Assembly (NCBI GenBank): GCA_965279195.1
Contig: CBDIHP010000041.1
Coordinates: forward strand, 124,001 to 188,000
DNA from: CBDIHP01 sp965279195
Lineage (GTDB): Bacteria > Planctomycetota > Planctomycetia > Isosphaerales > Isosphaeraceae
Direction: 5' to 3'
Length of the DNA stretch: 64,000 nucleotides
How positions within the stretch are numbered: the first letter of the stretch is position 1; each line of letters opens with the position of its first letter. The translations under genes and the position numbers were made by a program. Shown here piece by piece: positions 26,254 to 35,689 of this stretch. The notes under the pieces are model-generated. The model was not told the origin of the DNA and searched no databases. It saw only the letters and a list, made by a program, of their open reading frames with translations.

Positions 26254-26970
26254 TCAGAGCTGGCTGCTGTCGAGCGAGTGGAGGCCGCATTCCGTCTTGG
26301 CCTGCCCGGCCCAACGGCCGGCGCGTTCGTCGTCCCCCTCGCCCACCGGCCGGGTGCACGGCCAGCAGCCGATGGAAGGATACCCCACGTCGTGGAGGGG
26401 GTTGTAAGGAACCTTGTTCGTGACGATGAACGCCCAGACATCCCGCTTGGTCCAGTGGAGCAGGGGGTTCACCTTCACAAGGCCGAACTTGTTGTCCCAC
26501 CCGACCACGTTCGCCCTGGCCCGGTGCATCGACTGATCCGCCCGGATCGAGGAGATCCAGGCGTCATAGCCCTCGACCGCGCGTCGCAGCGGGATGATCT
26601 TGCGGTCGTGGCAGCACTGATCGGCGTTCGCGACGTAAAGCGGCCCGCCGTGGAGCGTTTCGTACTCGTCGACGGTCGTGTCCGGCCGGACCATCTCGAC
26701 CTCCACCCCGTAACGCTCGGCGATCTGGTCGCGGAGCGCGAGGGTTTCGGGGAACTGGTAGCCGGTGTCGAGGTTGAAGACCCGGACCCTCGGCTCGATC
26801 TCGGCGAGCATGTGGATGATGAGACACCCTTCGGGGCCGAACGCCGTCGCCATCGTCAGCCTGGGGTAAAACGCGGCGACCGACCACGCCAGGATTTCCT
26901 GCGGGGTCGCGTTCGCAAGCTTCACATTGACGGCCTCGAGATCCAGCGACTGCCCCGGCGCGGTGCTCAT
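26254..26970 (-). CDS. cysH: Assimilatory phosphoadenylyl/adenylyl-sulfate reductase
   Basis: 238 residues from the ATG at 26970. The PP-loop-type fold shows MATAFGPEGCLIIHML and FNLDTGYQFPET. The catalytic Cys is in the C-terminal KTECGLH. Two extra cysteine pairs, DQCCHDRK and GCWPCTRP, are the ligands of the 4Fe-4S cluster found in APS-reducing enzymes and absent from the E. coli-type PAPS reductase. It should therefore reduce APS, and perhaps PAPS, to sulfite with thioredoxin. It is the first gene of a three-gene operon (cysH, Rrf2 regulator, cysC fusion) and has a strong promoter upstream at 27004-27032. Confidence 0.9.
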   Translation of the reverse strand: MSTAPGQSLDLEAVNVKLANATPQEILAWSVAAFYPRLTMATAFGPEGCLIIHMLAEIEPRVRVFNLDTGYQFPETLALRDQIAERYGVEVEMVRPDTTVDEYETLHGGPLYVANADQCCHDRKIIPLRRAVEGYDAWISSIRADQSMHRARANVVGWDNKFGLVKVNPLLHWTKRDVWAFIVTNKVPYNPLHDVGYPSIGCWPCTRPVGEGDDERAGRWAGQAKTECGLHSLDSSQL

Positions 26971-27003
26971 GTCGACTCCGATCGAGAGTGCGAAATCCGC
27001 GGA

Positions 27004-27032
27004 ATCATACGCAATCCAGTAATGTAAGTCAA
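27004..27032 (-). promoter_or_regulatory. Sigma-70 promoter of the cysH operon
   Basis: On the minus strand TTGACT (27027-27032) and TATGAT (27004-27009) are separated by exactly 17 bases, close to consensus. The -10 box is about 33 bases from the cysH ATG. This AT-rich patch stands out from the GC-rich surroundings. The spacer and flanks are the natural place for an operator of the Rrf2 protein; that is an inference. The remainder of 27033-27246 shows no other feature. Confidence 0.72.
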
Positions 27033-27246
27033 CTTTAGAGCGCGGCTGTCCGGCTGCCGCTCTTGTGGCGACCCTGAGGGTTCTCGAAAGGTAGGGTCCG
27101 AGAATGGCGTTCGCTTGGTTTCTGTCCAATCTCGACGGAAAGCACCAGCTTCGCTCCCGCACTCCAAAGGGTGGGCTTGTCGGGGGAGGGCGGCTCGGAT
27201 ATGTCACGGGTCGGTTTCAAGGAGGATACCCCGTGGAGATCGGGTC

Positions 27247-28260
27247 GTGAGCAAAGCCTGGCGGACGACGGATTTCCTGAGGAGGCGGCTCGCCGCCGCG
27301 TTGCCTGTGGCTTTCCCGTTCCTACTGGCGGGGATGTTCGGATCGTCGAGGCAGGGTCGAAGGCCGGTCCGGTTGAACTCGAAGCGGGTCGAGCTGCCGC
27401 TGGAGATCCAGGGACGGACATGGATGACATACGTCCAGGTCCCCGACTCGGCGGAGGATGGCAACCCCTTGCCGCTGGTCCTGGTGCTGCACGGGACGAG
27501 CAAATCGGCGACGGACTACCTCAACAACGCCGGCTGGGGCGACATCGCCGACAAGCGGAACGTGATCGTGGCCGCGCCCAACGGGTTCCCGATGAAGCCG
27601 GAGGCGAGCCCGAAGGGCGTCCTGAACGCCCGGGTCTGGAATACGACCCAGCTGGAGAAGGGATCCCCGCGCGCGGCGATCGACGACATGGCGTTTTTCC
27701 AGGAACTGATCCCGGCCATCCGCAAGCGCTGGCGGGTCGACAGCCGCGCGATCTACGTCGTCGGCCACTCCAATGGCGGCACGATGGCGTTCCGGCTGGC
27801 GGTCGAGATGCCCCGGACGTTCGCGGCGATGGCGGCCGTCTGCACTCACCCCGGCTGGACTCCCGGCTGGTCGCCCCCGACCCCGATCCCGACGATGCTC
27901 CTGGTGGGCGACGCCGATCCCCTGGTGCCGCTTCTGGGAGGGATGTCCTCGACTCCTTGGAACCCCGCGCGTCGGGTCCCGCCCCTGCGCCGGGCCCTGG
28001 CGACCTGGATCGACGGCAACGGAGCGTCGCCCACGCCGGTCAAGGCAGAGGGCGGGCGGGGATACTCGCGCGAGGTCTACCCGCCGACGATTCGCGGCGG
28101 TGCGCCACTCGAGCTGGTGGTTGTCCGCCTCCAGGGGCATTCCTGGCCCGGGGCCACGGGATTTGCGGTGGAGAAGATGCTGGGTCCGAATCTCACGAAT
28201 GTGGATGCGACCGAGATCGTCTGGTCATTCCTGCGGGAGCATCGCAGGGGCCGGGCCTGA
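27247..28260 (+). CDS. PHB depolymerase/feruloyl-esterase-like alpha/beta hydrolase, exported
   Basis: 337 residues from a GTG at 27247 with GGAG eight bases upstream. The N-terminus has an Arg-rich start and a hydrophobic stretch (AAALPVAFPFLLAGMFG), so it is exported or anchored. The alpha/beta hydrolase core shows LPLVLVLHGTSKSATDY for the oxyanion strand, the nucleophile elbow GHSNGG, MLLVGDADPLVP for the acid turn and LQGHSWPG for the catalytic His. This order is typical of the esterase/poly(3-hydroxybutyrate) depolymerase family, often named LpqC-like. The substrate is probably an aryl or polymer ester, but this cannot be fixed. It is divergent from cysH and is followed after 105 bases by the second PSD1 gene. 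Confidence 0.8.
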   Translation: MSKAWRTTDFLRRRLAAALPVAFPFLLAGMFGSSRQGRRPVRLNSKRVELPLEIQGRTWMTYVQVPDSAEDGNPLPLVLVLHGTSKSATDYLNNAGWGDIADKRNVIVAAPNGFPMKPEASPKGVLNARVWNTTQLEKGSPRAAIDDMAFFQELIPAIRKRWRVDSRAIYVVGHSNGGTMAFRLAVEMPRTFAAMAAVCTHPGWTPGWSPPTPIPTMLLVGDADPLVPLLGGMSSTPWNPARRVPPLRRALATWIDGNGASPTPVKAEGGRGYSREVYPPTIRGGAPLELVVVRLQGHSWPGATGFAVEKMLGPNLTNVDATEIVWSFLREHRRGRA

Positions 28261-28365
28261 TCTCCCGGTCGCCCGGGCCTTGAAAATAGGCGCTCCGGTG
28301 TGGTCTGCTGAAGGTCTCCCGCCAGATCCGCCAACCTGCCGCACTCACCGTGAGGAGACCCCCGG

Positions 28366-31300
28366 ATGCGATACCTCGCGCTCCTGCTCGCCGGCCCGAT
28401 CGCGGTCGCATGGGGCACGCTCGCGAGGGGTGCCGAGCCGGTCGACTTCCCCAAAGATATCCGGCCGATCCTCTCCGACAACTGCTTCAAGTGCCACGGG
28501 CCCGATGCCCCCTCGCGCAAGGGGAAACTCCGGCTCGATGTCCGCGCCGACGCCCTCAAGGGCGGGGCCTCCGGCGAGCCGGCGATCGTCCCCGGCAAGC
28601 CCGACAAGAGCGAACTCCTGAACCGGATCCTCAGCCACGACGAAGGCGAGGTCATGCCCCCGCCCGAATCGGGCAAGACGATCACGGCCGCGCAGAAAGA
28701 CAAGTTGAAGGCCTGGATCGCCGCCGGGGCCGAATATCAACAGCACTGGGCGTTCATCCCGCCGGTGCGGGCCGCTCTACCCTCGACGAGGCTCCAGGGC
28801 TGGACGAAGACGCCCGTCGACTCGTTCGTCCTCGCCCGCCTGGAGAAGGAAGGGCTCAAGCCCTCCCCCGAGGCGAGCCGCGAGGTCTGGCTCCGGCGCG
28901 TCTCGCTCGACCTCACCGGCCTGCCGCCGTCGCCGAAGGAACTCGACGCATTCCTCGCGGACACGTCGCCGGACGCCCCCGCGAAGCAGGTCGATCGCCT
29001 GCTGGCCTCGCCCGCCTACGGCGAACGCTGGGCGCGGCACTGGCTCGACGCGGCCCGGTATGCCGACAGCGACGGTTTCGAAAAGGACAAGCCGCGCAAC
29101 GTCTGGATGTACCGCGACTGGGTCGTCAACGCCCTCAACCGGGATCTCCCCTACAACCAGTTCATCCTCGAACAGCTCGCCGGAGACCTGCTCCCCAACC
29201 CGACCCAGGACCAGCTCGTCGCGACCGGCTTCCTCCGCAACTCGATGATCAACGAGGAAGGGGGCGTCGACCCCGAGCAGTTCCGGATGGAGGCGATGTT
29301 CGACCGGATGGACGCCCTGGGCAAATCCATCCTCGGCCTGACCATCTCCTGCACCCAGTGCCACAACCACAAGTACGATCCCATCACGCAAGAAGAATAC
29401 TATCAACTGTTTTCGTATTTGAACGACACGCACGAGGCGAGCGTCGCGACCTACACGCCCGAGCAACAGAAGCTCCGGGCCGAGATCTTCGGAAAGATCA
29501 CGGAGATCGAGGACGACCTCAAGCACCGCACTCCCGACTGGAAGGAGAGGCTGGCGGCCTGGGAGGACGGGCTCAACAAGCTCCCGAAGACCCCCTGGAC
29601 CGTACTTCCCGCGAAGAACTCCGGCGACAACTCCCAGCGCTACATCTACAACGACGACAAGTCGCTCACCGCCTGGGGCTACGCGCCAACCAAGTGGACC
29701 TCGATCTTCCGCGCCGACAGCGAGTTGAAGTCGGTCTCCGCGATCCGGATGGAGATGCTCAACGACCCGAACCTGCCGCTCGGCGGGCCCGGGCGTTCGC
29801 CGATCGGCCTGTTCGCACTGAGCGAGATCGAGGTCGAGGTCTCCGACGCGAAGTCACCGGACAAGAAGACCAAGCTCAAGTTCAAGGCGGCCCTGGCGGA
29901 TTACGGCAACCCGGAACAGCCGCTCGGACGGATGTTCGACGACAGGACCCAGACGAAGCGGATCACCGGCCCCGTCGGATTCGCGATCGACGGCAGGAAC
30001 GAAACGGCCTGGGGCATCGACGCCGGCCCCGGACGTCGCAACGTGCCCCGCACGGCCGTGTTCATCGCCGAGAAGCCCGTCGCGACGCCTAACGGTGCCA
30101 CCTTGAATTTCTCGTTCCGCCAGATGCACGGCGGCTGGAACAGCGACGACAACCAGAACAACAACCTCGGCCGATTCCGGCTCTCCGCTACTGACGCCGC
30201 CGGCCCGACGGCCGACCCCGTCCCGTCGCTTCAACCGATCCTCAAGACCCCGCGCGGGGATCGAACCGAGGCGCAGTTCAACGCCCTGTTCTCGCACTGG
30301 AGGAAGACGGTCGCCGACTGGAAGCCCGAGAACGACCGGATCGAAGCCCTCTGGGCGAAGCACCCCGCCGGGACGTCGCAGCTCACGATGATGGCACGCG
30401 ACCAGTCGCGGCAATCGTTCCTGCTCGCTCGCGGCGACTTCCTCAAGCCGGCCAAACCGGTCAAGCCCGGCGTGCCCGCGGCCCTGAACCCCATCGCCCC
30501 CGACGCTCCCGGGAACCGGCTCGGGCTGGCCAACTGGATCGTCGCTCGGAACGCACCCACGACCGCTCGCGCGATCGTGAATCGGGTCTGGCAGGCGTAC
30601 TTCGGCACCGGGCTGGTCGCGACCAGCGAGGATCTCGGCACGCAGAGCGATCCGCCTTCGCACAAGGAACTGCTCGACTGGCTCTCCGTCGAGTTCATGG
30701 ATTCCGGCTGGAGCCTCAAGCACCTGCACCGCCTGATCGTCAACTCGGCGACCTACCGGCAGTCGTCGAAGGTCACGCCCGATTTGCTCCGGATCGACCC
30801 GAGCAACCGCCTGCTGGCGAGGGGGCCGAGGTTCCGGGTCGAGGGCGAGGTGGTCCGCGACATCGCGCTCAGCGTCAGCGGCCGGCTCAATCCGAGGGTC
30901 GGCGGCCCGCCGGCTTATCCGCCGGCGCCCGAGTTCCTGTTCAAGCCACCGGCGAGCTACGGCCCGAAGGTCTGGAACGAGGCGAAGGGGCCCGAACGCT
31001 ACCGCCGGGCCCTCTACACCTTCCGGTTCCGCTCCGTCCCGTACCCGGCCCTGATGGCGTTCGACACCCCCAATGGCGATCTGTCCTGCGTCCGCCGCCC
31101 GAGGTCAAACACGCCCACCCAGGCGCTCACGACCTTGAATGAAGACCTCTTCCTCGAATGCGCTCGGGGGCTGGCCCATCGCGCCTTGGCCGAAGGCGGG
31201 CCGGAGTATCGCGACAAGGTCGCCTACGCCTTCCGTCTCTGCACCGGCCGCAAGCCAACCGGGGACGAGATGGACGTGATGGCTCGATTCCTGGAGGCGC

Positions 31301-31467
31301 AGGTCGACAAGTTCTCGCGGGAGAAAGCCAGGCCGTGGGACCTCGCGGCCGACGACCCGTCGCATCCGCCGAAGCTGCCGGCCGGCGTCACGCCAGCGCG
31401 TCAGGCCGCGTGGACCGCCCTGGCCCGGTTGCTCCTGAATCTCGACGAGACCATCACCAAGGAGTGA
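28366..31467 (+). CDS. PSD1 and DUF1549/DUF1553 domain cytochrome-like protein (second copy)
   Basis: 1033 residues with a signal peptide (residues 1-23, ending at ARGAE). The PSD1 domain has one haem c motif, CFKCH at residues 40-44. DUF1549 follows, including GLPPSPKEL, the LDAARYADSDGFEKD segment and CTQCHNHKYDP. Between DUF1549 and DUF1553 there is an extra domain of about 200 residues (around 430-640) absent from the 835-residue paralogue at 3704. It looks beta-rich (SVSAIRMEMLNDPNLPLGGP, FALSEIEVEV) and resembles a carbohydrate-binding or discoidin-like module. DUF1553 ends with TPTQALTTLNEDLFLECA. It is coupled to a DUF1501 gene seven bases downstream. Confidence 0.87.
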   Translation: MRYLALLLAGPIAVAWGTLARGAEPVDFPKDIRPILSDNCFKCHGPDAPSRKGKLRLDVRADALKGGASGEPAIVPGKPDKSELLNRILSHDEGEVMPPPESGKTITAAQKDKLKAWIAAGAEYQQHWAFIPPVRAALPSTRLQGWTKTPVDSFVLARLEKEGLKPSPEASREVWLRRVSLDLTGLPPSPKELDAFLADTSPDAPAKQVDRLLASPAYGERWARHWLDAARYADSDGFEKDKPRNVWMYRDWVVNALNRDLPYNQFILEQLAGDLLPNPTQDQLVATGFLRNSMINEEGGVDPEQFRMEAMFDRMDALGKSILGLTISCTQCHNHKYDPITQEEYYQLFSYLNDTHEASVATYTPEQQKLRAEIFGKITEIEDDLKHRTPDWKERLAAWEDGLNKLPKTPWTVLPAKNSGDNSQRYIYNDDKSLTAWGYAPTKWTSIFRADSELKSVSAIRMEMLNDPNLPLGGPGRSPIGLFALSEIEVEVSDAKSPDKKTKLKFKAALADYGNPEQPLGRMFDDRTQTKRITGPVGFAIDGRNETAWGIDAGPGRRNVPRTAVFIAEKPVATPNGATLNFSFRQMHGGWNSDDNQNNNLGRFRLSATDAAGPTADPVPSLQPILKTPRGDRTEAQFNALFSHWRKTVADWKPENDRIEALWAKHPAGTSQLTMMARDQSRQSFLLARGDFLKPAKPVKPGVPAALNPIAPDAPGNRLGLANWIVARNAPTTARAIVNRVWQAYFGTGLVATSEDLGTQSDPPSHKELLDWLSVEFMDSGWSLKHLHRLIVNSATYRQSSKVTPDLLRIDPSNRLLARGPRFRVEGEVVRDIALSVSGRLNPRVGGPPAYPPAPEFLFKPPASYGPKVWNEAKGPERYRRALYTFRFRSVPYPALMAFDTPNGDLSCVRRPRSNTPTQALTTLNEDLFLECARGLAHRALAEGGPEYRDKVAYAFRLCTGRKPTGDEMDVMARFLEAQVDKFSREKARPWDLAADDPSHPPKLPAGVTPARQAAWTALARLLLNLDETITKE

Positions 31468-31474
31468 GACCCCC

Positions 31475-32917
31475 ATGGACCGCTTCGAACGCTCGTCGAC
31501 GCCCCTGGGCACTCAGGTCGCCCGGCGGTGGTTCCTCCAGGACTGCGCCGTCGGACTCGGCGCCATCGGGCTGGCCGAACTCCTCGGCCTGACCGATCAG
31601 GCCCGGGCCGACGTGGCCCCGCGCAGCAACGACCCGCTCGCGCCCAAGGCCCCGCCGATCCCGGTGAAGGCCAAGAACGTCATCTTCCTGTTCATGGCCG
31701 GCGGGCCGAGCCATCTCGAACTGTTCGACAACAAGCCCGTACTGGCGAAGATGGACGGCAAGCTGCCGCCGCCGAGCCTGCTCAAGGACTATCGGTCCGC
31801 GTTCATCAACCCGAACTCGAAGTTCCTCGGCCCGAAGTTCAAGTTCGCGAAGCACGGCAAATCGGGCGCGGAGCTGTCGGAGCTGCTGCCGAACCTGGCG
31901 ACGGTGGCCGACGACCTCTGTATCGTCAAGTCGATGGTGACCGACGCGTTCAACCACGCGCCGGCACAGAGCTTCATGTGCACCGGGGCCCAGCAGTTCG
32001 GCCGCCCGAGCCTCGGGGCCTGGACGCTCTACGGGCTCGGGAACCAGTCGCGCGACCTGCCCGGGTTCGTCGTCTTCAGCACCGGCTCCAAGGGGCCCAG
32101 CGGTGGCAACAGCAACTGGGGCAGCGGATTCCTGCCCACCGTCTACCAGGGCGTCCAGTTCCGCACCGGCGGCGACCCCGTCCTTTACCTCTCCAACCCG
32201 CGCGGGGTGGACGCCGAACTCCAGCGCAGCACCCTCGACGGCATCGGCGCTTTGAACCGGATGCGGCTCGACGAGGTCGGCGACCCCGAGATCGCCACCC
32301 GGATCAACTCATTCGAGATGGCCTACCGGATGCAGACGACCGCCCCGGACGTCATGGACATCTCGAAGGAGCCGAAAAACGTCCTCGAAATGTACGGGGC
32401 CGAGCCGGGCAAATCGTCGTTCGCGAACACCTGCCTCCTGGCCCGGCGGCTGGTCGAGAAGGGCGTGCGGTTCGTCGAGATCTTCCACGAGGCGTGGGAC
32501 CAGCACGGCGGGCTCGTCGGCGGGCTCAAGAAGAACACGGCCGACACCGAGAAGGCGTGCGCGGCGCTCATCAAGGATCTCAAGCAGCGCGGATTGCTCG
32601 AGTCGACCCTGGTCGTCTGGGGCGGGGAGTTCGGCCGGACGCCGATGGTGCAGGGGGGATCCGACGGCCGCGACCATCACCCCAACTGTTTCACCATGTG
32701 GATGGCCGGCGGCGGTGTCAAGCCGGGAATCACCATCGGCGAGAGCGACGAGTTCGGCTTCAACGCTACCGCCGACAAGGTGCATGTCCACGACCTCAAC
32801 GCCACCATCCTCCGCCTCCTGGGCTTCGACCACACCAAGCTCACCTACCGCTTCCAGGGACGCGACTTCCGCCTGACCGATGTCCACGGTAAGGTCGTGA
32901 ACAAGATCATCGCGTAG
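31475..32917 (+). CDS. DUF1501 domain Tat-exported protein (second copy)
   Basis: 480 residues. A twin-arginine signal (RRWFLQDCAVGLGAIGLAEL) starts at residue 17. Family motifs include IFLFMAGGPSHLELFDNKP, VVWGGEFGRTP, GRDHHPNCFTMWMAGGG and the terminal DFRLTDVHGKVVNKI. It follows the PSD1/DUF1553 gene by seven bases, mirroring the pair at 3704-7661; here the gene ends in TAG, the first bases of palindromic element B. The fold is sulfatase/phosphatase-like. The role is not established. Confidence 0.88.
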   Translation: MDRFERSSTPLGTQVARRWFLQDCAVGLGAIGLAELLGLTDQARADVAPRSNDPLAPKAPPIPVKAKNVIFLFMAGGPSHLELFDNKPVLAKMDGKLPPPSLLKDYRSAFINPNSKFLGPKFKFAKHGKSGAELSELLPNLATVADDLCIVKSMVTDAFNHAPAQSFMCTGAQQFGRPSLGAWTLYGLGNQSRDLPGFVVFSTGSKGPSGGNSNWGSGFLPTVYQGVQFRTGGDPVLYLSNPRGVDAELQRSTLDGIGALNRMRLDEVGDPEIATRINSFEMAYRMQTTAPDVMDISKEPKNVLEMYGAEPGKSSFANTCLLARRLVEKGVRFVEIFHEAWDQHGGLVGGLKKNTADTEKACAALIKDLKQRGLLESTLVVWGGEFGRTPMVQGGSDGRDHHPNCFTMWMAGGGVKPGITIGESDEFGFNATADKVHVHDLNATILRLLGFDHTKLTYRFQGRDFRLTDVHGKVVNKIIA

Positions 32918-33001
32918 GTTGGGCACCTCCCACCACCGCCTCTGCGACGGGGCGGAACGATGTGGGCTTGTCGATTGCTATGGTGGGCGGTGCCCACCCT
33001 A
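32915..33001. repeat. TAGGGT-ended palindromic element, copy B
   Basis: Ends at 32915-32935 and 32981-33001 are 21-base inverted repeats with two mismatches; the right end inverted begins TAGGGTGGGCACC. The left TAG is the stop codon of the DUF1501 gene. The centre contains a CCGCC/GGCGG mini-stem. The next gene begins 11 bases after the element. Same class as the copies at 24100 and 62977. Confidence 0.7.
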
Positions 33002-33011
33002 TGGGGGATGT

Positions 33012-34232
33012 ATGTCCGAAGCCGCGCCGTCGAAATCGAGCCGCATCCTGTCGATCGACGCCTATCGCGGCTTCGTGATGTTCCTGATGCTGGCGGAGGT
33101 CTTGCAGCTCCGCCGGGTCGCGAACGCCTTGAAGGATAGCGCTTTCTGGGATTTCCTCGCTTACCACCAGACGCACGTCGAGTGGGTCGGCTGCTCGCTC
33201 CACGACATGATCCAGCCGTCGTTCTCGTTCCTGGTCGGCGTTTCGCTGCCGTTCTCGATCGCGTCCCGGCGGGCGAAAGATCAATCGGTCGGTCGAATGG
33301 CCTGGCACGCGATCACCCGGTCGATTGTGCTGGTGCTGCTCGGCGTCTTCCTCCGATCGGTCGGGAAACCTCAGACGTACTGGACGTTCGAGGACACCCT
33401 CTCGCAGATCGGCCTGGGGTACGTGTTCCTGTTCCTGCTGGGGCTCCGCCCGACGCGGGACGTGCTCATCGCAATCGGGCTGATCCTCGTCGGCTACTGG
33501 GCGGCCTTTGCTCTGTATCCCCTGCCGGCGGGCGACTACGACTGGAAGGCGGCGGGCGTCGCCTCGCCGCTCACCGGCTTTGCGGCCCACTGGAACAAGA
33601 ACACCAACCCGGCGTGGGCGGCGGACGTCTGGTTCCTCAACCTTTTCTCGCGCGAGAAGCCGTTCACGGCCAACGGCGGCGGATATTCGACGATCAGCTT
33701 CATCCCGACCCTCGCCACGATGCTCCTGGGGCTCCTCGCCGGCCGGATCCTCCACGGCGACCTCCCGCCTCGCGACGAGGCGAACTTGGACGAGCAAGAC
33801 CAGCCGCGTGTGGGGCGGAACCTCTACTGGCTGATCGTCCTCGGCGTGATCTCGCTCGCGGCCGGCTGGGGGCTCGGTGCTGCGGGGATCTGCCCGGTCG
33901 TCAAGAAGATCTGGACGCCGAGCTGGGTCCTCTACAGCGGCGGGATCTGCTTCCTGATGCTCGCCGGGTTCCACGCGATCATGGAAGGCATCGGCTTCTG
34001 GCGGTGGGCCTATCCCTTGATGGTGATCGGCTCGAACTCGATCGCCGCCTACTGCATGGAGCACCTGTTCGGGGGCTTCATCCGGAGTGCCCTGGTGCGG
34101 CACCTCGGCAATGCGCCGTTCCAGGTCCTTGGGCCGGCGTACGAGCCGCTGCTCCAGGGCGGGGCCGTCATGCTGGTGCTCTGGATCATCCTCTTCTGGA
34201 TGAACCGCAACCGGATTTTCATCCGGGTCTGA
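33012..34232 (+). CDS. DUF5009/HGSNAT-like membrane acyltransferase
   Basis: 406 residues from the ATG at 33012. It starts RILSIDAYRGFVMFLM, the signature first helix of the heparan-alpha-glucosaminide N-acetyltransferase-like family (DUF1624/DUF5009). About ten membrane helices follow, and the loop WVGCSLHDMIQPSFSFLVGV carries the conserved His-Asp pair used for acetyl transfer. A typical SNSIAAYCMEHLF segment lies near the end. It would acylate a sugar across the membrane using cytoplasmic acetyl-CoA. Its neighbours, a PSD1/DUF1501 pair and an exported Gfo/Idh/MocA protein, fit a polysaccharide-processing context. Confidence 0.8.
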   Translation: MSEAAPSKSSRILSIDAYRGFVMFLMLAEVLQLRRVANALKDSAFWDFLAYHQTHVEWVGCSLHDMIQPSFSFLVGVSLPFSIASRRAKDQSVGRMAWHAITRSIVLVLLGVFLRSVGKPQTYWTFEDTLSQIGLGYVFLFLLGLRPTRDVLIAIGLILVGYWAAFALYPLPAGDYDWKAAGVASPLTGFAAHWNKNTNPAWAADVWFLNLFSREKPFTANGGGYSTISFIPTLATMLLGLLAGRILHGDLPPRDEANLDEQDQPRVGRNLYWLIVLGVISLAAGWGLGAAGICPVVKKIWTPSWVLYSGGICFLMLAGFHAIMEGIGFWRWAYPLMVIGSNSIAAYCMEHLFGGFIRSALVRHLGNAPFQVLGPAYEPLLQGGAVMLVLWIILFWMNRNRIFIRV

Positions 34233-34284
34233 TCACGTCTTCGTTCCCAGACCTCTCCAAACGACACTTCGGGAGCTTCTCTCC

Positions 34285-35634
34285 ATGAGGCGCCGCGAGT
34301 TCTTGCAGGCGACCGCCACCGGCCTCGCCCTGCCCGCGATCGGTGCGCACTTCGCCGGGGCGCAGGACGCCAAACGGCCCCGTGTCGGCCTGATCGGCAC
34401 CGGCTGGTACGGCAAGATCGACCTCATCCGACTGATCCAGGTGGCCCCCGTCGAGGTCGTGTCGCTCTGCGACGTCGACAAGAAGATGCTCTCCAACGCC
34501 GGCGACATCATCGAGAAGCGGCAGGACTCGCACAAGCGACCGAGGCTCTACTCCGACTACCGCAAGATGCTCGCCGAGAAGGACCTCGACATCGTCCTGA
34601 TCGCCACCCCCGACCACTGGCACGCCCTGCCAATGATCGCCGCCGTCGAGGCCGGGGCCGACGTCTACGTCCAGAAGCCGATCAGCGTCGACGTCGTCGA
34701 AGGGCAGTCGATGCTCGCGGCCGCGAGGAAGCACAACAAGGTCGTGCAAGTCGGCACCCAGCGTCGGAGTACGCCTCACCTCATCGAGGCCCGCGACAAG
34801 GTCGTGAAGGCCGGCCTGCTCGGCAACGTGGCCCACGTCGAGATTTGCTGCTATTACCACATGCGGAACCGCAGCAATCCGCCGGACACCGCGCCGCCGG
34901 AGAACCTCGATTACGAGATGTGGACCGGCCCGGCCCCGATGCGACCCTACAACTCGATCGTCCACCCGCGCGGCTGGCGGGCGTTCGAGGAATACGGCAA
35001 CGGTATCCTGGGCGACATGTGCATCCACATGCTCGACATGACGCGCTGGATGCTCGACCTCGGCTGGCCGAAGCGGATCAGCTCCTCCGGCGGCATCCTG
35101 GTCGACAAGGCCGCCAAGGCGAACATCCCCGACACCCAGACGGCCACGTTCGACTTCGGCCCCACGACCGTGACGTGGCAGCACCGCACCTGGGGCTCGG
35201 CGGCCGATCCGAAGTATCCCTGGTCGGCGATCCTCTACGGCGACAAGGGGACGCTCAAGGCCGACGTGAACCAGTTCGAGTTCACGCCGATGGGTGCCAA
35301 CGCCCCCACGATCACCGGCAAGGCCCTGTTCGAGTACGACAAGTATCCCGAGGACCGCACGGAGAAGGACCTGGAGCGTCACGTCTCGTCCGCCGTCCGG
35401 GGCCACATGCGCGACTTCCTGAAGGCCATTGCGGAGCGCGGCAAGCCCGTCGCGGACATCGAGCAGGGGCACATCTCGACCGCGAGTTGCATCCTGGCGA
35501 ACAACGCCCTCAAACTCGGCCGGACCCTCACCTGGGACCCTGAAGCCGGCAAGGTCGTCCATGACGACGAGGCCAACCGCATGCTCGCGAGGCCCTATCG
35601 CGCCCCCTGGGTCCACCCCACACCCGAAGCGTAA
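34285..35634 (+). CDS. Exported Gfo/Idh/MocA family oxidoreductase (Tat signal)
   Basis: 449 residues. The first residues MRRREFLQATATGLALPAIG form a twin-arginine signal. Then follows the Rossmann domain: VGLIGTGWYGKID, LCDVDKKML, and VYVQKPISVDVVEG carrying the family KP pair. The C-terminal sheet domain has CYYHMRNRSNPPDTAPPENL and the GxWxxFExYGNGILGDMCIHMLDM segment, typical of the exported planctomycete subgroup. The cofactor is bound before Tat export of the folded protein. The substrate is probably a sugar or sugar acid. A strong bidirectional terminator follows. Confidence 0.87.
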   Translation: MRRREFLQATATGLALPAIGAHFAGAQDAKRPRVGLIGTGWYGKIDLIRLIQVAPVEVVSLCDVDKKMLSNAGDIIEKRQDSHKRPRLYSDYRKMLAEKDLDIVLIATPDHWHALPMIAAVEAGADVYVQKPISVDVVEGQSMLAAARKHNKVVQVGTQRRSTPHLIEARDKVVKAGLLGNVAHVEICCYYHMRNRSNPPDTAPPENLDYEMWTGPAPMRPYNSIVHPRGWRAFEEYGNGILGDMCIHMLDMTRWMLDLGWPKRISSSGGILVDKAAKANIPDTQTATFDFGPTTVTWQHRTWGSAADPKYPWSAILYGDKGTLKADVNQFEFTPMGANAPTITGKALFEYDKYPEDRTEKDLERHVSSAVRGHMRDFLKAIAERGKPVADIEQGHISTASCILANNALKLGRTLTWDPEAGKVVHDDEANRMLARPYRAPWVHPTPEA

Positions 35635-35689
35635 CCCTTTCGGAGTGCGGGAGCGTGGCTGCCGCGTTCTACCGGGTTCGCGAAATGAA

